DNA from: Myotis daubentonii
Lineage: Eukaryota; Chordata; Mammalia; Chiroptera; Vespertilionidae
DNA: 64,000 bases
Direction of reading: 5' to 3'
Assembly (NCBI RefSeq): GCF_963259705.1
Contig: NC_081850.1
Location: forward strand, 38,339,167-38,403,166
The notes below the pieces were generated by a model. The model made no database searches, had not been told where the DNA came from, and was given only the letters and a program-made list of their open reading frames with translations. The number at the start of each line of letters is the position of its first letter. Within the stretch, counting starts at the first letter, position 1. Positions 48,881 through 60,586 of the stretch are shown in pieces. The translations under genes and the position numbers were made by a program.

Positions 48881-49078
48881 TTGGCTCAGTGGATAGAGCG
48901 TCGGCCTGCAGACTGAAGGGTCCTGGGTTCGATTCTGGTCAAGGGCACATGGAAGGTTGAGGGTTCAATCCCCAATGTGGGGTGTGCAGAAGGCAGTCGA
49001 TCAATGATTCTCTCTCATCAATGATGTTTCTCTCCCTCTCTCTTCCTCTCTGAAATCAATAAAAATATATATATTTTT
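48881..49078 (+). mobile_element. 5'-truncated Ves-type SINE
   Basis: It begins at ttggctcagtggatagagcg, missing the first few bases. The short duplication aaatgt is present at both ends. Confidence 0.88.
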
Positions 49079-49199
49079 TAAATGTGAGCGAAGTTTGTAA
49101 AGAGGCATGAAACTCCACATATAGTATACTCTCAAATGGTTATGGTACCATAGCATGACTAGAGAGGGCACGGGGTATTGAAGAAATGTACCAAGAATC

Positions 49200-49800
49200 T
49201 AGAACCTGGTCCCAGTCTCCTTGTCAGCCTGGCCTTCCACTGCTTGCTCTTCAAGTGCTACACTCCTCCTGGACCAAACCCCACCATTCACTAAACACCT
49301 CCTACCTGCCTACCTTCTCCTCTCTGGATATAACTCAGAGTTACCTGCTTGCTATTCTCTCTGCCAGAAATGCCCTCCTATCTCTGAAAAAAATATATTT
49401 TTTTTTCTTTACTGATTTCAGAGAGGAAGGAAGAGGGAGAGAGAGATAGAAACATCAATGATGAGAGAGAATCATTGATTGGCTGCCTCCTGCATGCCCC
49501 CGACTGGGGACCGAGCCTGCAACCTGGGCATGTGCCCTTGGCTGGAATCAAACCCAGGACCCTTCAGTCCACAGGCCAACGTTCTATCCACTGAGCCAAA
49601 CTGGCTAGGGCTGAAAAAAATATTTTTTAAAGCATCTTTCTTCCTCAAGACTTTCCTAACCTACCTGGCTGGAAGCAATCTTTCATCTCTATGTTCTGTG
49701 TGCATCTTACTTTGTTATTGATCTTGATAAATATTATCCTCTTAATGAGACTGTAAGTTCTTTGGAGGCAGGTCCTCTCTAATACATCTTCAAATTACTC
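49200..49800 (+). mobile_element. L2 relic split by a SINE
   Basis: The left part contains ttgctattctctctgccaga, and the right part contains gagactgtaagttctttgga and ggcaggtcctctct. The SINE at 49397-49610 separates them, which dates the SINE as younger. Confidence 0.65.
49397..49610 (-). mobile_element. Ves-type SINE inside an L2 relic
   Basis: Antisense copy. The duplication ctgaaaaaaatat lies on both sides. Confidence 0.93.
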
Positions 49801-49834
49801 ATTTACTCAACATAAATAAGAAAAATATGGTCTC

Positions 49835-49965
49835 TGCCTGGGTTAAAATCTCAGTTTTTCCACTTACTGTCTAGATAACACCTTTGAACATCAGTTTCCT
49901 TATCTGTGAAATGGTGATAACATCAACCTCAGTGTTGTGAGCAATTAGATTCATTCCCTATCGCC
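49835..49965 (-). mobile_element. MIR relic
   Basis: cagtttccttatctgtgaaa and tggtgataacatcaacct, antisense MIR. Confidence 0.8.
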
Positions 49966-50046
49966 ACAGCTGTTTGACAGTAGATACTCGATAAATGTTT
50001 GTTCATCTAAATACCATTGCTCCTTATCAAAAAATGAAAAATTTTT

Positions 50047-50309
50047 GCCCTAGCTGGTTTGGCTCAGCGGATAAAGCATAGGCCTGCAGACCAAAGGGCC
50101 CAGGTTTGATTCCAGTCAAGGGCACGTACCTTGGTTGCAAACTCCTTCCCAGCCCAGACCCTGGTCAGGGCTCATGCAGGAGGAAACCAATCAATGTGTT
50201 TCTCTCACATTGATGTTTCTCTCTCTGTCTTTCCCTCTCTCTTCCACTCTCCCTAAAAATCAATGGAAAAACATCCTCAGGTGAGGATTAACAAAACAAA
50301 AAAAAAAAA
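50047..50309 (+). mobile_element. Ves-type SINE, long-tail form
   Basis: Sense copy starting gccctagctggtttggctca, with the tail catcctcaggtgaggatt. The duplication gaaa(a)attttt is at both ends. Confidence 0.92.
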
Positions 50310-50809
50310 GAAAATTTTTAACACGAATTTATCAAAGATGTAATCATGAGGCAGATGTTCCTATAGTGAAACTGTCTAAATTTCTAAACTTGTAAAATAA
50401 ACAACAAAAAACACACCTGGTTGTTAAGTAACTATATAAAAACATTTGTATATGATGGGAAGGTCTCTAGTATTTCTTTTGAAGTCTATAATTTTTCAAT
50501 CCATAATACTATCCACATAAACTGTTATTTTGTTTCTTGGACTTTCCTTTCTGTATTAAAAAGAAAAGAAAAAAAGTGTGACTCAGGGTTGTGACTGTTT
50601 GTAATTCTTAATGCAACTCTCCTACCCAACCCATAAATGAAGACAAGTTCATCCTCCCTGAGAGACTCTGTACAGCAGTACAAGACAAACACACAGAAAA
50701 AGACCTAAGTCCCCACTTTTCATTCTGCGGTGGTGTGAAGAGAGAGGAAGACTAATCAAAGTAACACTTCCTTTACTACAGGGTCTTCCCCTAGCAGGGC
50801 AACAGCAGC

Positions 50810-51000
50810 TGTTGGGTTCAGAGCCCAGCCAGCTCTACTACTTACTGGGAAGTTCTGGACATGTCACTTTATCTTTCTGTGCTACTGTCCTCCTCATGTA
50901 AAATAAAGCTAATAATAGTACTATTCACGGGGATATTAAATGATTCAAACCCACAAAGCGTCAGGACAGTACCTGACAGTAAGCACCCAATGGTAATTCC
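50810..51000 (-). mobile_element. MIR relic
   Basis: gttctggacatgtcacttta and ctaataatagtactattcac, antisense MIR. Confidence 0.75.
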
Positions 51001-51454
51001 TGTTACAAAGCTTGTATTTCCTAGCCCAGTTCCATAAACCATACTGGGGTGGGGCCCCCAGAGGAGGAAAGGAATCTCCTGAGCTATCTGAGCAGTGACT
51101 GCTGAGCAGAGGGGATGCTTCTCAACTTCTAAGAATCTCTGGTTTTAAAGCATATCAACAGCCTCCATCAACCATCAGTGTAATAGTCAGTCCCAGGCCC
51201 TCTCCCCTCCTCTTTGACAAATCACTAACTCTTCCTGATTCAGGACTCAAGTTCAGACAGGCCTTCCTTCAGAAAGTATTCAATGTGACCCAAGAGGCGG
51301 GGATGAAGTAGAATATCAGAAATGGGAAAGGGCCATTAAAGAAAACATGAACTAGGTGGGAAATACAAAACATTTAAGGAATCATTCCTGAATTAAATGT
51401 GCTTTTCTGCTCCTCTTCCCCGCTGGCTCTGGCTACATGAGAGAAAGGAGACTA

Positions 51455-51620
51455 GTGTCTGCATGCCAGGCACTGTACGGAGTGCTTTACATATACCACG
51501 TCCTGTGACCCTGACAACACCCTCTGAGACCCACTAGTGTGAAAATAGGAAGAGGTTAAGTAAAGTGACTTTAGTGTATTGATGAACTGATTCTAAATCC
51601 AGGTCTCTTTTCCTGCAAAA
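51455..51620 (+). mobile_element. MIR relic
   Basis: tgccaggcactgtacggagt then gctttacatataccac; sense MIR. Confidence 0.75.
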
Positions 51621-52595
51621 CAGATGCTATTTCCACCCCAGCACACTGTCTACAATTACTCGGCCCTCTTCGAGTGAGACCTGAACCAAAGATCTAAAGA
51701 TACACCAAGGATCTCTAGATAAAGATAAATGTATCTTTATTTGTCTGTAATTATTTCACTCTCTCTACATTTCATCAACTATATACTATTCTCCTTTGCA
51801 GTTTTACTAAGATGTGAGCTACTGAAATCCCTACCATTTCTTGATATTAAACAGATCTCTCTCCAAATAACAGAATATATACCAGCAAATAACTGTTCGT
51901 TACACACACATCAGTATGTAACTAACTCATCTTCCCATCACAAGGAGAAAATGAATCGGGATACATTATATACAGGAAGGTAGCTAAATCCAGCTATAAC
52001 AAGGAGGGGATGCTGCAGAACAGTCAGAGAAAAATCAATAAGCTTTCTTTGCTGCCCACGGCCAGCAGTTATGTGGCAATGATCACTGGGTTTGATAACT
52101 GTCTCTGACAGATAGGTTTTCATGCATTTAGAAATAAATCCAAGGTCAGCTTGGATTGGTTAATTGCTTTTTCCAAAATACATTTAGGTTAATATAAGAG
52201 GCTTGAGATAAAGCTATATGGTAAACACCAAAAGGTCACTTATTATAGAACATAATCACTGAACCGATAGCCAGACTAAACTAAAGTCTTTTGCTTATCA
52301 AACTCTTGTTATTTTTTTAATAAATGTCTGTTGAACACATAAGGTGATGGATAAAGAAGGACAAGCCATAATCCCTTTTTCTAACAAACTAACAATCAAG
52401 CTGGGGAAAATGTTATTTAAATAATCAACTATAAAAAAACTATGGTAAGTGTTACTGTGCAAGCATTCTGAATAAAGGACTTCCACAGGTGTGCAGAGAA
52501 GTAAGTACTGTCTCCTGGAGCAGTCAAAAAGGTTTTATGGGTTTGTGGGTGTGGGTGTGTTTATGCTGGTAACCACAACAATAGTGACACCATAA

Positions 52596-53003
52596 GACAT
52601 AAAACAAAAGCCTAACATGCTAAGTGCCCAGTCGTCTGTTCAACCAATCAAAGCGTAATATACTACTGATATGCTAAGGCCACTCAACCTATGATGTGCA
52701 CTGACCACCAAGGGGCAGATGCTCTGACCGGTAGGTTAGCTTGCTGCTGGGGTCTGGCCAATTGGGACTGAGCGAGAGGGGCTGGACACGCCCTGGAGCC
52801 CTCCCACAGTCCCTCCCCAGCTGGACAACCTCCCACATCCCTCCCCGGCCCCAATCCTGCACCAGTGGGGTCCCTCGGACCGGCCTGCGCTCTCTCGCAA
52901 TTTGGGACCCCTCAGGGGATGTCAGAGAGCTGGTTTCAGCCTGATCCCACAGGCCAGGCCGAGGGACCCCACTGGTGTACGAATTCATACATCAGGCCTC
53001 TAA
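52596..53003 (+). mobile_element. Diverged HeliBat-type Helitron
   Basis: The 5' end is degraded (aaaacaaaagcctaacatgc), so the start is approximate. The 3' end is tacgaattcatacatcaggc followed by ctctaa. It is the same subfamily as 57521-57904 and carries a CTCF-like core. Confidence 0.8.
52705..52718 (+). promoter_or_regulatory. CTCF-like core motif in Helitron
   Basis: ccaccaaggggcag, one change from the copies at 48151 and 57635. Confidence 0.4.
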
Positions 53004-53400
53004 CAAGACATAAACCTGGCCTCAGAAAAAAACACAGAAATAAGGCAGTAGTACACAGCAAAGTCCAAGAATGGAACAGTGTATGTTGTGGCTGAAATGT
53101 ATATCAAAGGACTGCAAAACTCAAATGCTTTCAAGGTTCAAATGATTGTCAAAATGTATGAAAGCAAACCTAGTAAGTAGCAACTGACACTCTCCCTCAG
53201 TGTCTGAAGAACATGAGGAGGTTGTAGTAAAGCTTGGAACAAGCTTCCCTAGTCAAGAAAAGCAGAGGCTGTGAGCCCCAGCCAATTGGCACCATGGAGA
53301 AATTTATGCACTGAAGGCTTCTGATTTTTTAAGTGAAGATAGAAATGCAGATTTCCATGCTAATTTTAAAAGTTCATCCTGATTTTAAGTGTTTACCTAA

Positions 53401-54446
53401 TCCTATCTAATAAAAGAGAAAAATGGTAATTGGCGTACGACGATACCCTTTTCATTGGCTAATCAGGGCTATATGCAAATTAACTGCCAACTATGATTGG
53501 CAGTTAACTGCCAACAAGATGGCGGTTAATTTGCATATGTAGGCACAATGCAGGGAGGCGAAAGGGAAAGCAGGAAAAAGCCCCCTGCCACTGACAGTGA
53601 TCGGAAACCCAGGGGGGAGCTAAGAGCTAGGGGGCAGGGCAAAGGCGGCCCTGGGGCCGCCTTTGCCCTGCCCCCCAGCCATGATCGGAGAATCAGGTGC
53701 CTTTTCCGCCCTGGCCAGTGATAGCAGGAAGTAGGGGTGGAGCCAGCAATGGGAGCTGGGCATGGTCGAAGCTGGCAGTCCCAGGAGCTAGGGGTCCCTT
53801 GCCTGGGCCTAAAGCGGAGCCCACGATCGCGGGGCCGCTGCAGCCGCGGGTCCCTGCTGCCCGGGCCGGACGCCTAGGCCAGAGGCATCCTGCAGGGGCA
53901 GGGGCAGAACCTGCAACCGCGGGGAGCTGGGGGTCCCCTGCCCAGGCCTGACACCTCTGCCGGAGGCCTGAGGCCTGGTCAAGGGGCCGATCCGGTGACT
54001 GGTGATCGGAGGGTGATGAGGGTCAACTCCTCTGGCCGAAGCATCAGGCCTGGGCGGGGGGCGGAGCCGGGGATTGGGGGGATATGATGGTCCCCTCGCC
54101 CAGGCCTAAAGCCTGGGTCAGAGGCGTCAGGCTTGGGCGGGGGGTGGAGCAAGCGATCAGAGGGAGATGGGGGTCCCCTGCCCAGGCATGATTCCTGGGC
54201 CAGAGGCCTCAGGCCTGGGCGGGGGCCAGAGCCAGTGATCAGGGGGAGATGGGGGTCCCCTGTCCAAGCCTGACACCTCTGGCGGAGGCGTCAGGCCTGG
54301 GCAAGGGGCCGATCAGGCGACTGGAGGGTGATGGGGGTCAACGCCTGAGGGCTCCCAGTTGTGAGAGGGGGCAGGCTGGGCTGAGGGACACTCCCCTCCC
54401 CCCCCACACACACCCAGTGCACGAATTTCGTGCACCGGGCCCCTAG
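53401..54446 (+). mobile_element. HeliBat-type Helitron with internal palindrome
   Basis: It starts TCCTATCTAATAAAAGAG after A53400 and ends cacgaatttcgtgcac then cgggcccctag before T54447. The sequence follows the Helitron at 36919 closely for most of its length. It contains a perfect palindrome at 53630-53675. Confidence 0.95.
53630..53675. repeat. Perfect 46-bp GC-rich palindrome
   Basis: 22-bp arms (53630-53651 and 53654-53675) around a TG centre. The left arm begins gggggcagggcaaaggcgg. Confidence 0.95.
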
Positions 54447-54465
54447 TTAAAAATAATGTTTAAAA

Positions 54466-54676
54466 GCCCTAGCCAGTTTGGCTCAGTGGATAGAGCATCA
54501 GCCTACGGACTGAAGGGTCCCAGGTTCGATTATGGTCGAGGGCACATGCCCAGGTTGCGGGCTTGATCCCCAGTAGGGGATATGCAGGAGGCAGCCAATC
54601 AATGATTCTCTCTCATCACTGATGTTTCTATCTCTGTCCCTCTCCCTTCCTCTATGAAATCAATAAAAATATGTAT
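54466..54676 (+). mobile_element. Ves-type SINE next to a Helitron end
   Basis: Sense copy starting gccctagccagtttggctca. The duplication ttaaaaataat with aaaag begins at 54447, the first base after the Helitron, and is repeated at 54677. Confidence 0.93.
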
Positions 54677-54784
54677 TAAAAATAATTTAAAAGCATTATA
54701 CAAAACAAAATATATCTGTGGGCTGGCTTTAGTTCAAGGGCTGAGAATCTACAACCTGATACTGAATTTGAAGTAGAAGAAAAG

Positions 54785-55355
54785 CTATAAGAAACAGTCT
54801 GACGTTTGCTCAAAAAATTTAAAAAGAAACTGCCATTTGACCCAGTGATCCCACATGTAGGAATATGCCCTAAGAAGCCAGAAACACCAATCACAAAGAA
54901 TATATGCACCCCTATGTTCACAGCAGCGTTATTTACAATAGCTAAGATTTGGAAACAGCCCAAGTGCCCATTGATAGATGAACAGATTAAAAAACTATGG
55001 TACATTTACACAATGGAATACTATGCAGCTGTGAAAAAAGAAGGATCTCTTACCCTCTGAGACAGCATAGAGAGAAAGACATGTATCACGTAATCTCACT
55101 TATATGTGGAATCTAATGAACAAAACAAACTGATGAGCAAAAATAGATCCAGTGACACGGAAGCGTGCAATAGGCTGATGTACTTCGGAGCGGGGGGGGG
55201 GGGGGGGGGGATTAACCAATGAACTTATATGCATATATGCACAGCTCATGGACAGACAATAATGCGGGGAAGGCTTGGAGAGGGGACGGGAGCACAGTGG
55301 AGGGGGCCAATGGGAGGGAAAAAGGGTGGTATCTGTAATACTTTCAACAATAAAG
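54785..55355 (+). mobile_element. 5'-truncated L1 3' end
   Basis: The sense strand keeps 85 codons of the ORF2 C-terminus (FDPVIPHVGICPKKPE and IKKLWYIYTMEYYAAVKKEG) up to a stop at 55058. The 3' UTR with a G19 run follows, then aacaataaag. Only the tail of the protein is present. Confidence 0.88.
55192..55210 (+). repeat. (G)19 run in the L1 3' UTR
   Basis: 19 consecutive G residues, where the other L1 ends here have 7-8. It could form a G-quadruplex. Confidence 0.9.
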
Positions 55356-55999
55356 ATATATAGAGAGGGAGAGGGAGAGAGAGATAGAAACATCATTTTT
55401 TTAAAAGGAAAGGTTGGTAATGTAGGCTGGGGACAGATTGTGAAGGCCCTTAAATACCAAGCCAACTCTATTGACAATGTAGACAGCATGAACATGAAAT
55501 GAGATGTGTTGTTTGTGACACTGGCTAATGGTATGGACATGGATTACAAAATAGCAATTGAAAATGGGGTAGACCAGCTATGAGGTAATAACACTTGTCC
55601 AGATGAGGAATAAGAATTGAAGAGCTGATGATGGCTTTTAAAAAAATAGCACAATAATGGAACAGAAATGGTGAGAAAGAGGGGAGAGCAAAAGATGATG
55701 GAATGGCACACATGGAGATAGTCAAAGTGTGGGGCAGAGCTCTGCTCAGTTAAGACTCCAATGCTGTGGACTTCTCTTTTGCTTGTTTTTGTCATGGATT
55801 TCTTAAAAATCAGAATTACAGTATCATTTCCCTCCCAAACCAAATATGGCTATAATTACATCAGATTTTTTAAAAAATATATCAGTCTCCAAGCAATTAA
55901 ACAGAGATGCTGTGATGGTTATTTTAGCTAAACCATGGTTAAACTTGCCAGGCTATGGGTAAATTAAACGTTATTTCTGAGTATGTCTATGAGGGTGTT

Positions 56000-56400
56000 T
56001 CCAAACAAGATTAGCATTGGTAGATACAGTAGATTGCCCTCCATAATTAGGGTAAGCATCATCCAATCTGTTGAAGGCCCACCTAGGACATGAAAAGAAA
56101 GGAGGAATTCATCCCTGTTTTTTGCTTCCTGTCTGTCTGCTTGAGTTAGGACTTCTCATCTTTTCCTGCCTCTGGACTGACTGAAATACTGGCTCGCTGG
56201 TTCTCAGGCCTTCAGACTCACACTAAGTCATATCGCTGGCTTTCTTGGGTTCCCATCTTGCAGAAAGTAGATGGTGGGACTTCTTAGCCTCCATAAAAAC
56301 ATGCAAGCCAATTTGTCATAATAAATCTCCTTGTATAAATGTAATTTTCAGCTGGTTGTTTCTCTGGAGAACCCTAATACAGATAGATGCTTTCCAAAGA
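56000..56400 (+). mobile_element. Ancient interspersed repeat, class not resolved
   Basis: Phrases such as gggtgtttccaaacaagatt, gcatcatccaatctgttgaa and ctctggagaaccctaataca recur as a unit in mammalian genomes. I cannot name the family. Confidence 0.4.
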
Positions 56401-57520
56401 TCTAAGGAATTCAGCACTTTAATGAGAGCATGAATTCGGTTTGATTAAAAAGAAAAAAAAATGTATCCCAAGAATAAAGGTAACCTTCATTTATAGAACA
56501 CATTTTTAGGGGATGTCTACCTAGGGTTTTGGCATGATCAATCACACAAACACTGACATTTCTGAAATTGTTCAGAAATTGTCCAGTTTCTTCACTTGTT
56601 CTTATTTGTATATTTTCTTTAAAAAGTTTTCACAGCATTTTCATGAAATAACTTTTTCCAAACACTTTTTGCTTTTACTTAACAAGATTTACCTCTGTAT
56701 TCTAATTGCTTCGGTTCATAAGTTTGGTAAAAGACTCGTATGTTAGTCAGGATTTTCACATACCTTTTCCTGCCAAATCAGAAATTCGCTTCCATATTTT
56801 TACTGATAATGATACACAACCTGAGTTGTACGTACGACACGAAAACAGTGAAACTGAGGACTGCTTCCATAAGGATGCAGGTTAGATGGAATCAAGCTCT
56901 ATAAACATGTGAAGCGGCATCAGCACTCAGAGCTTGGATGCCAGCTATTCTTGTGAGTGCATTTAACCACATCATCTTTTGCCCGGCTCCTCCTGGGCCT
57001 ATCAGACTAAAACTACATGATGAGGAGATTGAGCAAAGCCAGCTGTGCAGTGTCCATAAATGCAAGAAACAGAGACAGGAAAAGACCTGGAAGGGCTACA
57101 AAGAGAAGGCAGGTTGGGCTAGCACACATGAACAGGCAAAAATCAATGATCTGAAACAAAAATAGACTTTGACATTTTAAAATGTACATTGTCTTTTCTA
57201 CAAGAGTATCATTCTACCACCCTACCCCAAGTTAGTTATGTATTGATTCAATTATACATTTCTGTGTGCCAGAAAACACATATAGCTGTTTGGCAAAAAA
57301 TAACTTAATGGATTCATAGGGTGTTACTTTGTGCCTTAATGATATTAAAACCTACTATAGAGTGATGAAATGAAGAAGGAAAGAGGATCTAACAATTCAA
57401 AAATCCTTACCTTTAAGCTTATGCTTAAACTTATACCTTTAAGTTGATGCCACAAACATAAACTATATCATAAACTTAGGCATAGCCTTTTAACTAAGTT
57501 TATATATAAACAAAAATATA

Positions 57521-57904
57521 TACTATATAATAAAAGTCTAATATGCTAAGTCCAGTCATCTGTTCAACCAATTAAAGCGTAATATGCTAATGATATGCTA
57601 AGGATGCTCAACTGCCTGCTATGATGTGCACTGACCACCAGGGGGCAGATGCTCCGACCAGTAGTTTAGCTTGCTGCTGGGGTTTGGCCGATCCAGAATG
57701 AGCAAGAAGGGCCAGACACGCCCTGGAGCCCTACTGCAGTCCCTCCCTGGCCCTGATTGTGCACGGGAGGGGTCCCTCAGCCTGGCCTGCACCCTCTAGA
57801 AATTTGGGACCCCTCTGGGGATGTCGGAGAGGACCCCTCTGGGGATGTCGGAGAGCCGGTTTTGGCCCGATCCTGCAGGCCAAATTTGTGCACCAGGCCT
57901 CTAA
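57521..57904 (+). mobile_element. HeliBat-type Helitron
   Basis: It starts ctatataataaaagtctaat (the expected TC is now TA) and ends caaatttgtgcaccaggcct then ctaa before T57905. It holds a tandemly duplicated 22-bp segment near 57810-57853 and a CTCF-like core. Confidence 0.87.
57635..57648 (+). promoter_or_regulatory. CTCF-like core motif in Helitron
   Basis: ccaccagggggcag, identical to 48151 and 29153. Confidence 0.5.
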
Positions 57905-57909
57905 TATAC

Positions 57910-57911
<2 letters not shown>

Positions 57912-57956
<45 letters not shown>

Positions 57957-57967
57957 TATATATATAT
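57912..57967 (+). repeat. (TA)n-(CA)n-(TA)n microsatellite
   Basis: It starts 7 bp after the Helitron 3' end. Confidence 0.95.
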
Positions 57968-58091
57968 CTCAGAGGACTAAATAAGTGAAACACAAAATAG
58001 AAACTATTTCACACATTAAATAACCTTCAAATCAAACTCCTTTTCTACTGGTCTAAACAGAGATAAGTGCTATTAATCTCTTATGACTGTA

Positions 58092-58823
58092 CTAGTGGCC
58101 TGGTGCATGAAATTCATGCACATTAAAAGGGAATTAATTAGAGGAAATATTTTAATATTGCTACTTGCCCTTTCTCTGTAATAGAAGTGTCAGAGATGAA
58201 AGAAAATTAGTAAAATGTATATGAAAATCTTCCTTCTGTCAGAGTCTGGGGCATGCCGCGGGACCCAGAGTCAAGTCCCCACCCACCTGCGTGCACCTTG
58301 AAATTACACAAGACCCAAACCTGGCCAGCCCCACACCCGTCAAGCCCTGCCGGGCGGGGGCACAGCCTCGGGTCCCCTGGCCCGGCGCCATGCAGGGGGT
58401 GCAGCCTCAGGTCCCCCGTCAAGCCCCACCGGGTGGTGGGGGGGGCACAGCCTCAGGTCCCCCATCAAGCCCCACCAGGTGGGGGGGGGGGTGCAGCCTC
58501 AGGTCCTCCAGCCTGGTGCCATGACGGGGGGCGCGGCCTGAGGTACCCCGGTCCAGTGCCAGGGCAGGGTGCATGGCCTGAGGTCCCCCATCAAGCCCCA
58601 CCAGGAGGGGGGGTGCAGCCTCAGGTCCCCCACCCCGGCCAGGCACCCGCAGCCTCAGGTCCCTGCTGATCACTTGTTATGGCTCATTACGGGAACCCTG
58701 CCTCCGCTGTGGGCGCAAACATCTTGTGTTATGGGGACCCTGCTGCTGCTGTGGGTGCAGCCATCCTGTGATGGCGTGACGGAGTGAGGGTGGATTTGCA
58801 CATTACCTCTTTATTATATAGGA
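58092..58823 (-). mobile_element. HeliBat-type Helitron, minus orientation
   Basis: On plus it begins ctagtggcctggtgcatgaa, with the hairpin gtgcatgaaattcatgcac, and ends ctctttattatatagga before T58824. It is 732 bp long. Confidence 0.93.
58390..58650 (-). repeat. Minisatellite of about 45 bp inside the Helitron
   Basis: The anchor cagcctcaggtcc and its variants recur about every 40-48 bp, with G-runs between. Plus-strand ORFs here are by-products. Confidence 0.75.
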
Positions 58824-58879
58824 TGGTAAGGACAATGCTGAAAGGAATATAAGAAAATTGCTATGTAATATCTTTGATA

Positions 58880-59000
58880 GCACTCCACAGATTGTTTTTC
58901 ACTCACTATAAGCTTCTTGAGTAAAGAGAACATATATTATTCATCTTTTTGTCTCCTATACTACTTAGAACAGCTTCTGCTATGAGTAGGCCCTTGGTAA
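58880..59000 (+). mobile_element. L2 3'-end relic
   Basis: gcttcttgagtaaagagaac and tatgagtaggcccttggtaa. Confidence 0.55.
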
Positions 59001-59466
59001 TGGCTACCAAGCTGATAATGAAAATTCCCTATGAAACAAAGTTCTTATTCAAACTTAGCCACCAAGCATATTGAGTACTTTTAAAGGTACTGATATAATG
59101 TGGGGAGGGGCAGGAGCTTTACAAAAACAATCTTGGTTTAGTACTCTCCAAAAAAGTGAGCCCTTAGGTCTTACTTTTACTGAAAAGTAAACAGAATTTG
59201 TGTACATGGAGGCTTAATATCACCTATAGTGGGAAACTAAGAAAATAAACCAGGTGGAATGAGTAGGGATTGTCTGATGCAGCAAAGAGGAGCAGAAGAA
59301 GTGAATGCTGGGATGGTTTTCTTTTGATCATATCAGCATAGGAAAAGGACACAGAGGGCTTGAGCTCAACTGGGTTTCACAGTGTAACAAATCACAATAC
59401 AACTACCACCATGATGACTCCATTATCTCATTTGGATTGCTACTAAAATGAGTTCTATTGTTTATA

Positions 59467-60586
59467 CTAGAGGCCCAGTGCACAAAATTCGTGTACGGAG
59501 GGGTTTGTGGGGGGAGTGGTCCCTCAGCACATCCTGCACCCTCTCCAATCCAGGAGCCCTCAGGGGGTGTCCTACTGATGGCTTACGCCCGCAGTCTGGC
59601 CTCCCTCTGTGGGAGGCAACTGAGCTGATCAGGGGAAGGCACCGCCCCCATCACCCCGCTGCTGCTGCCACTGCCGGCCGCCAAGGTGTTTTCATCAACA
59701 CGGACTCCAGTCCCTTCACCACAAAAAAAAATGACAACTTTCTTTAGGCATTTTCAAGATGTCTCTTTCATAGGATATGACATTTCTGTCTTTCTTTTTT
59801 TTTTTTTTTTATCCTCACCTGAGGATATTTTTCCACTGATTTTTAGAGAGCATGGAAGAGAGAGGGAAAAACAGAAATATCAATGTGAGAGGGACACTTT
59901 GATTGACTGCCTCCTGCATGAGCCCTGACTTTGCCCCTGGCCAGGAAGGAGCCTGCAACCTAGGTACATGCCCTTGACCAGAATCGAACCCGGACCCTGC
60001 AGTCCGCAGGCCGAGGCTCTATCCACTGAGCCAAACCAGCTAGGACAGGATATGACATTTCTTAGCCCCTCCAGCAGCGGACCATCATTTTTTCCTCCAG
60101 AAGTGAGGTGGAAAAACCCTAGATCACCTTCTTAGATTCTTATTACGCAATTTACCAAGAACACTGCGAGTGGCGTACCGGGAGCTTAGTGAATGAGCGG
60201 TCAGAAAAGGTGTTTCCTCTGCAGCTCACACACAGAGGCGGGACTGCCGGTGCACCCAGGCTGGCAGGCCCTTTTCCCTGTGGGCCTCATCGCAGGGCTG
60301 CTGGCAAGCCTGTTCTCTGCTTTCTGCAGGCCTGTCTGCTCGCCGCCACCGCCGCCGTGGCCCATAGGCAAGTCCTGCTCCCTGTCCTCTGCGGGCCTGC
60401 CTGCTCGCCCGGCTGCCATAGCCCGCAGGCAGGCCCTGCTCCCTGGTCTGCGGGCCTGCACCATCTGTGGCTTGCCTCACCAGGCAGCAGTCCCTTCCCG
60501 CCCACCCACGCACACAACCTCCTCCCAAGCCGTTGTGACTGTTATGGAGTCCTGGCTAATTTGCATATTACCTCTTTTTATTTATT

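Noticed and set aside
54806..55060. 84-codon ORF resembling an ORF2 C-terminus
   Set aside because: It is the preserved tail of a 5'-truncated L1, annotated as part of the element.
58253..58669. 138-codon plus-strand ORF
   Set aside because: It lies inside the GC-rich tandem repeats of a minus-strand Helitron. The composition is P/G/A/Q-rich with no domain.
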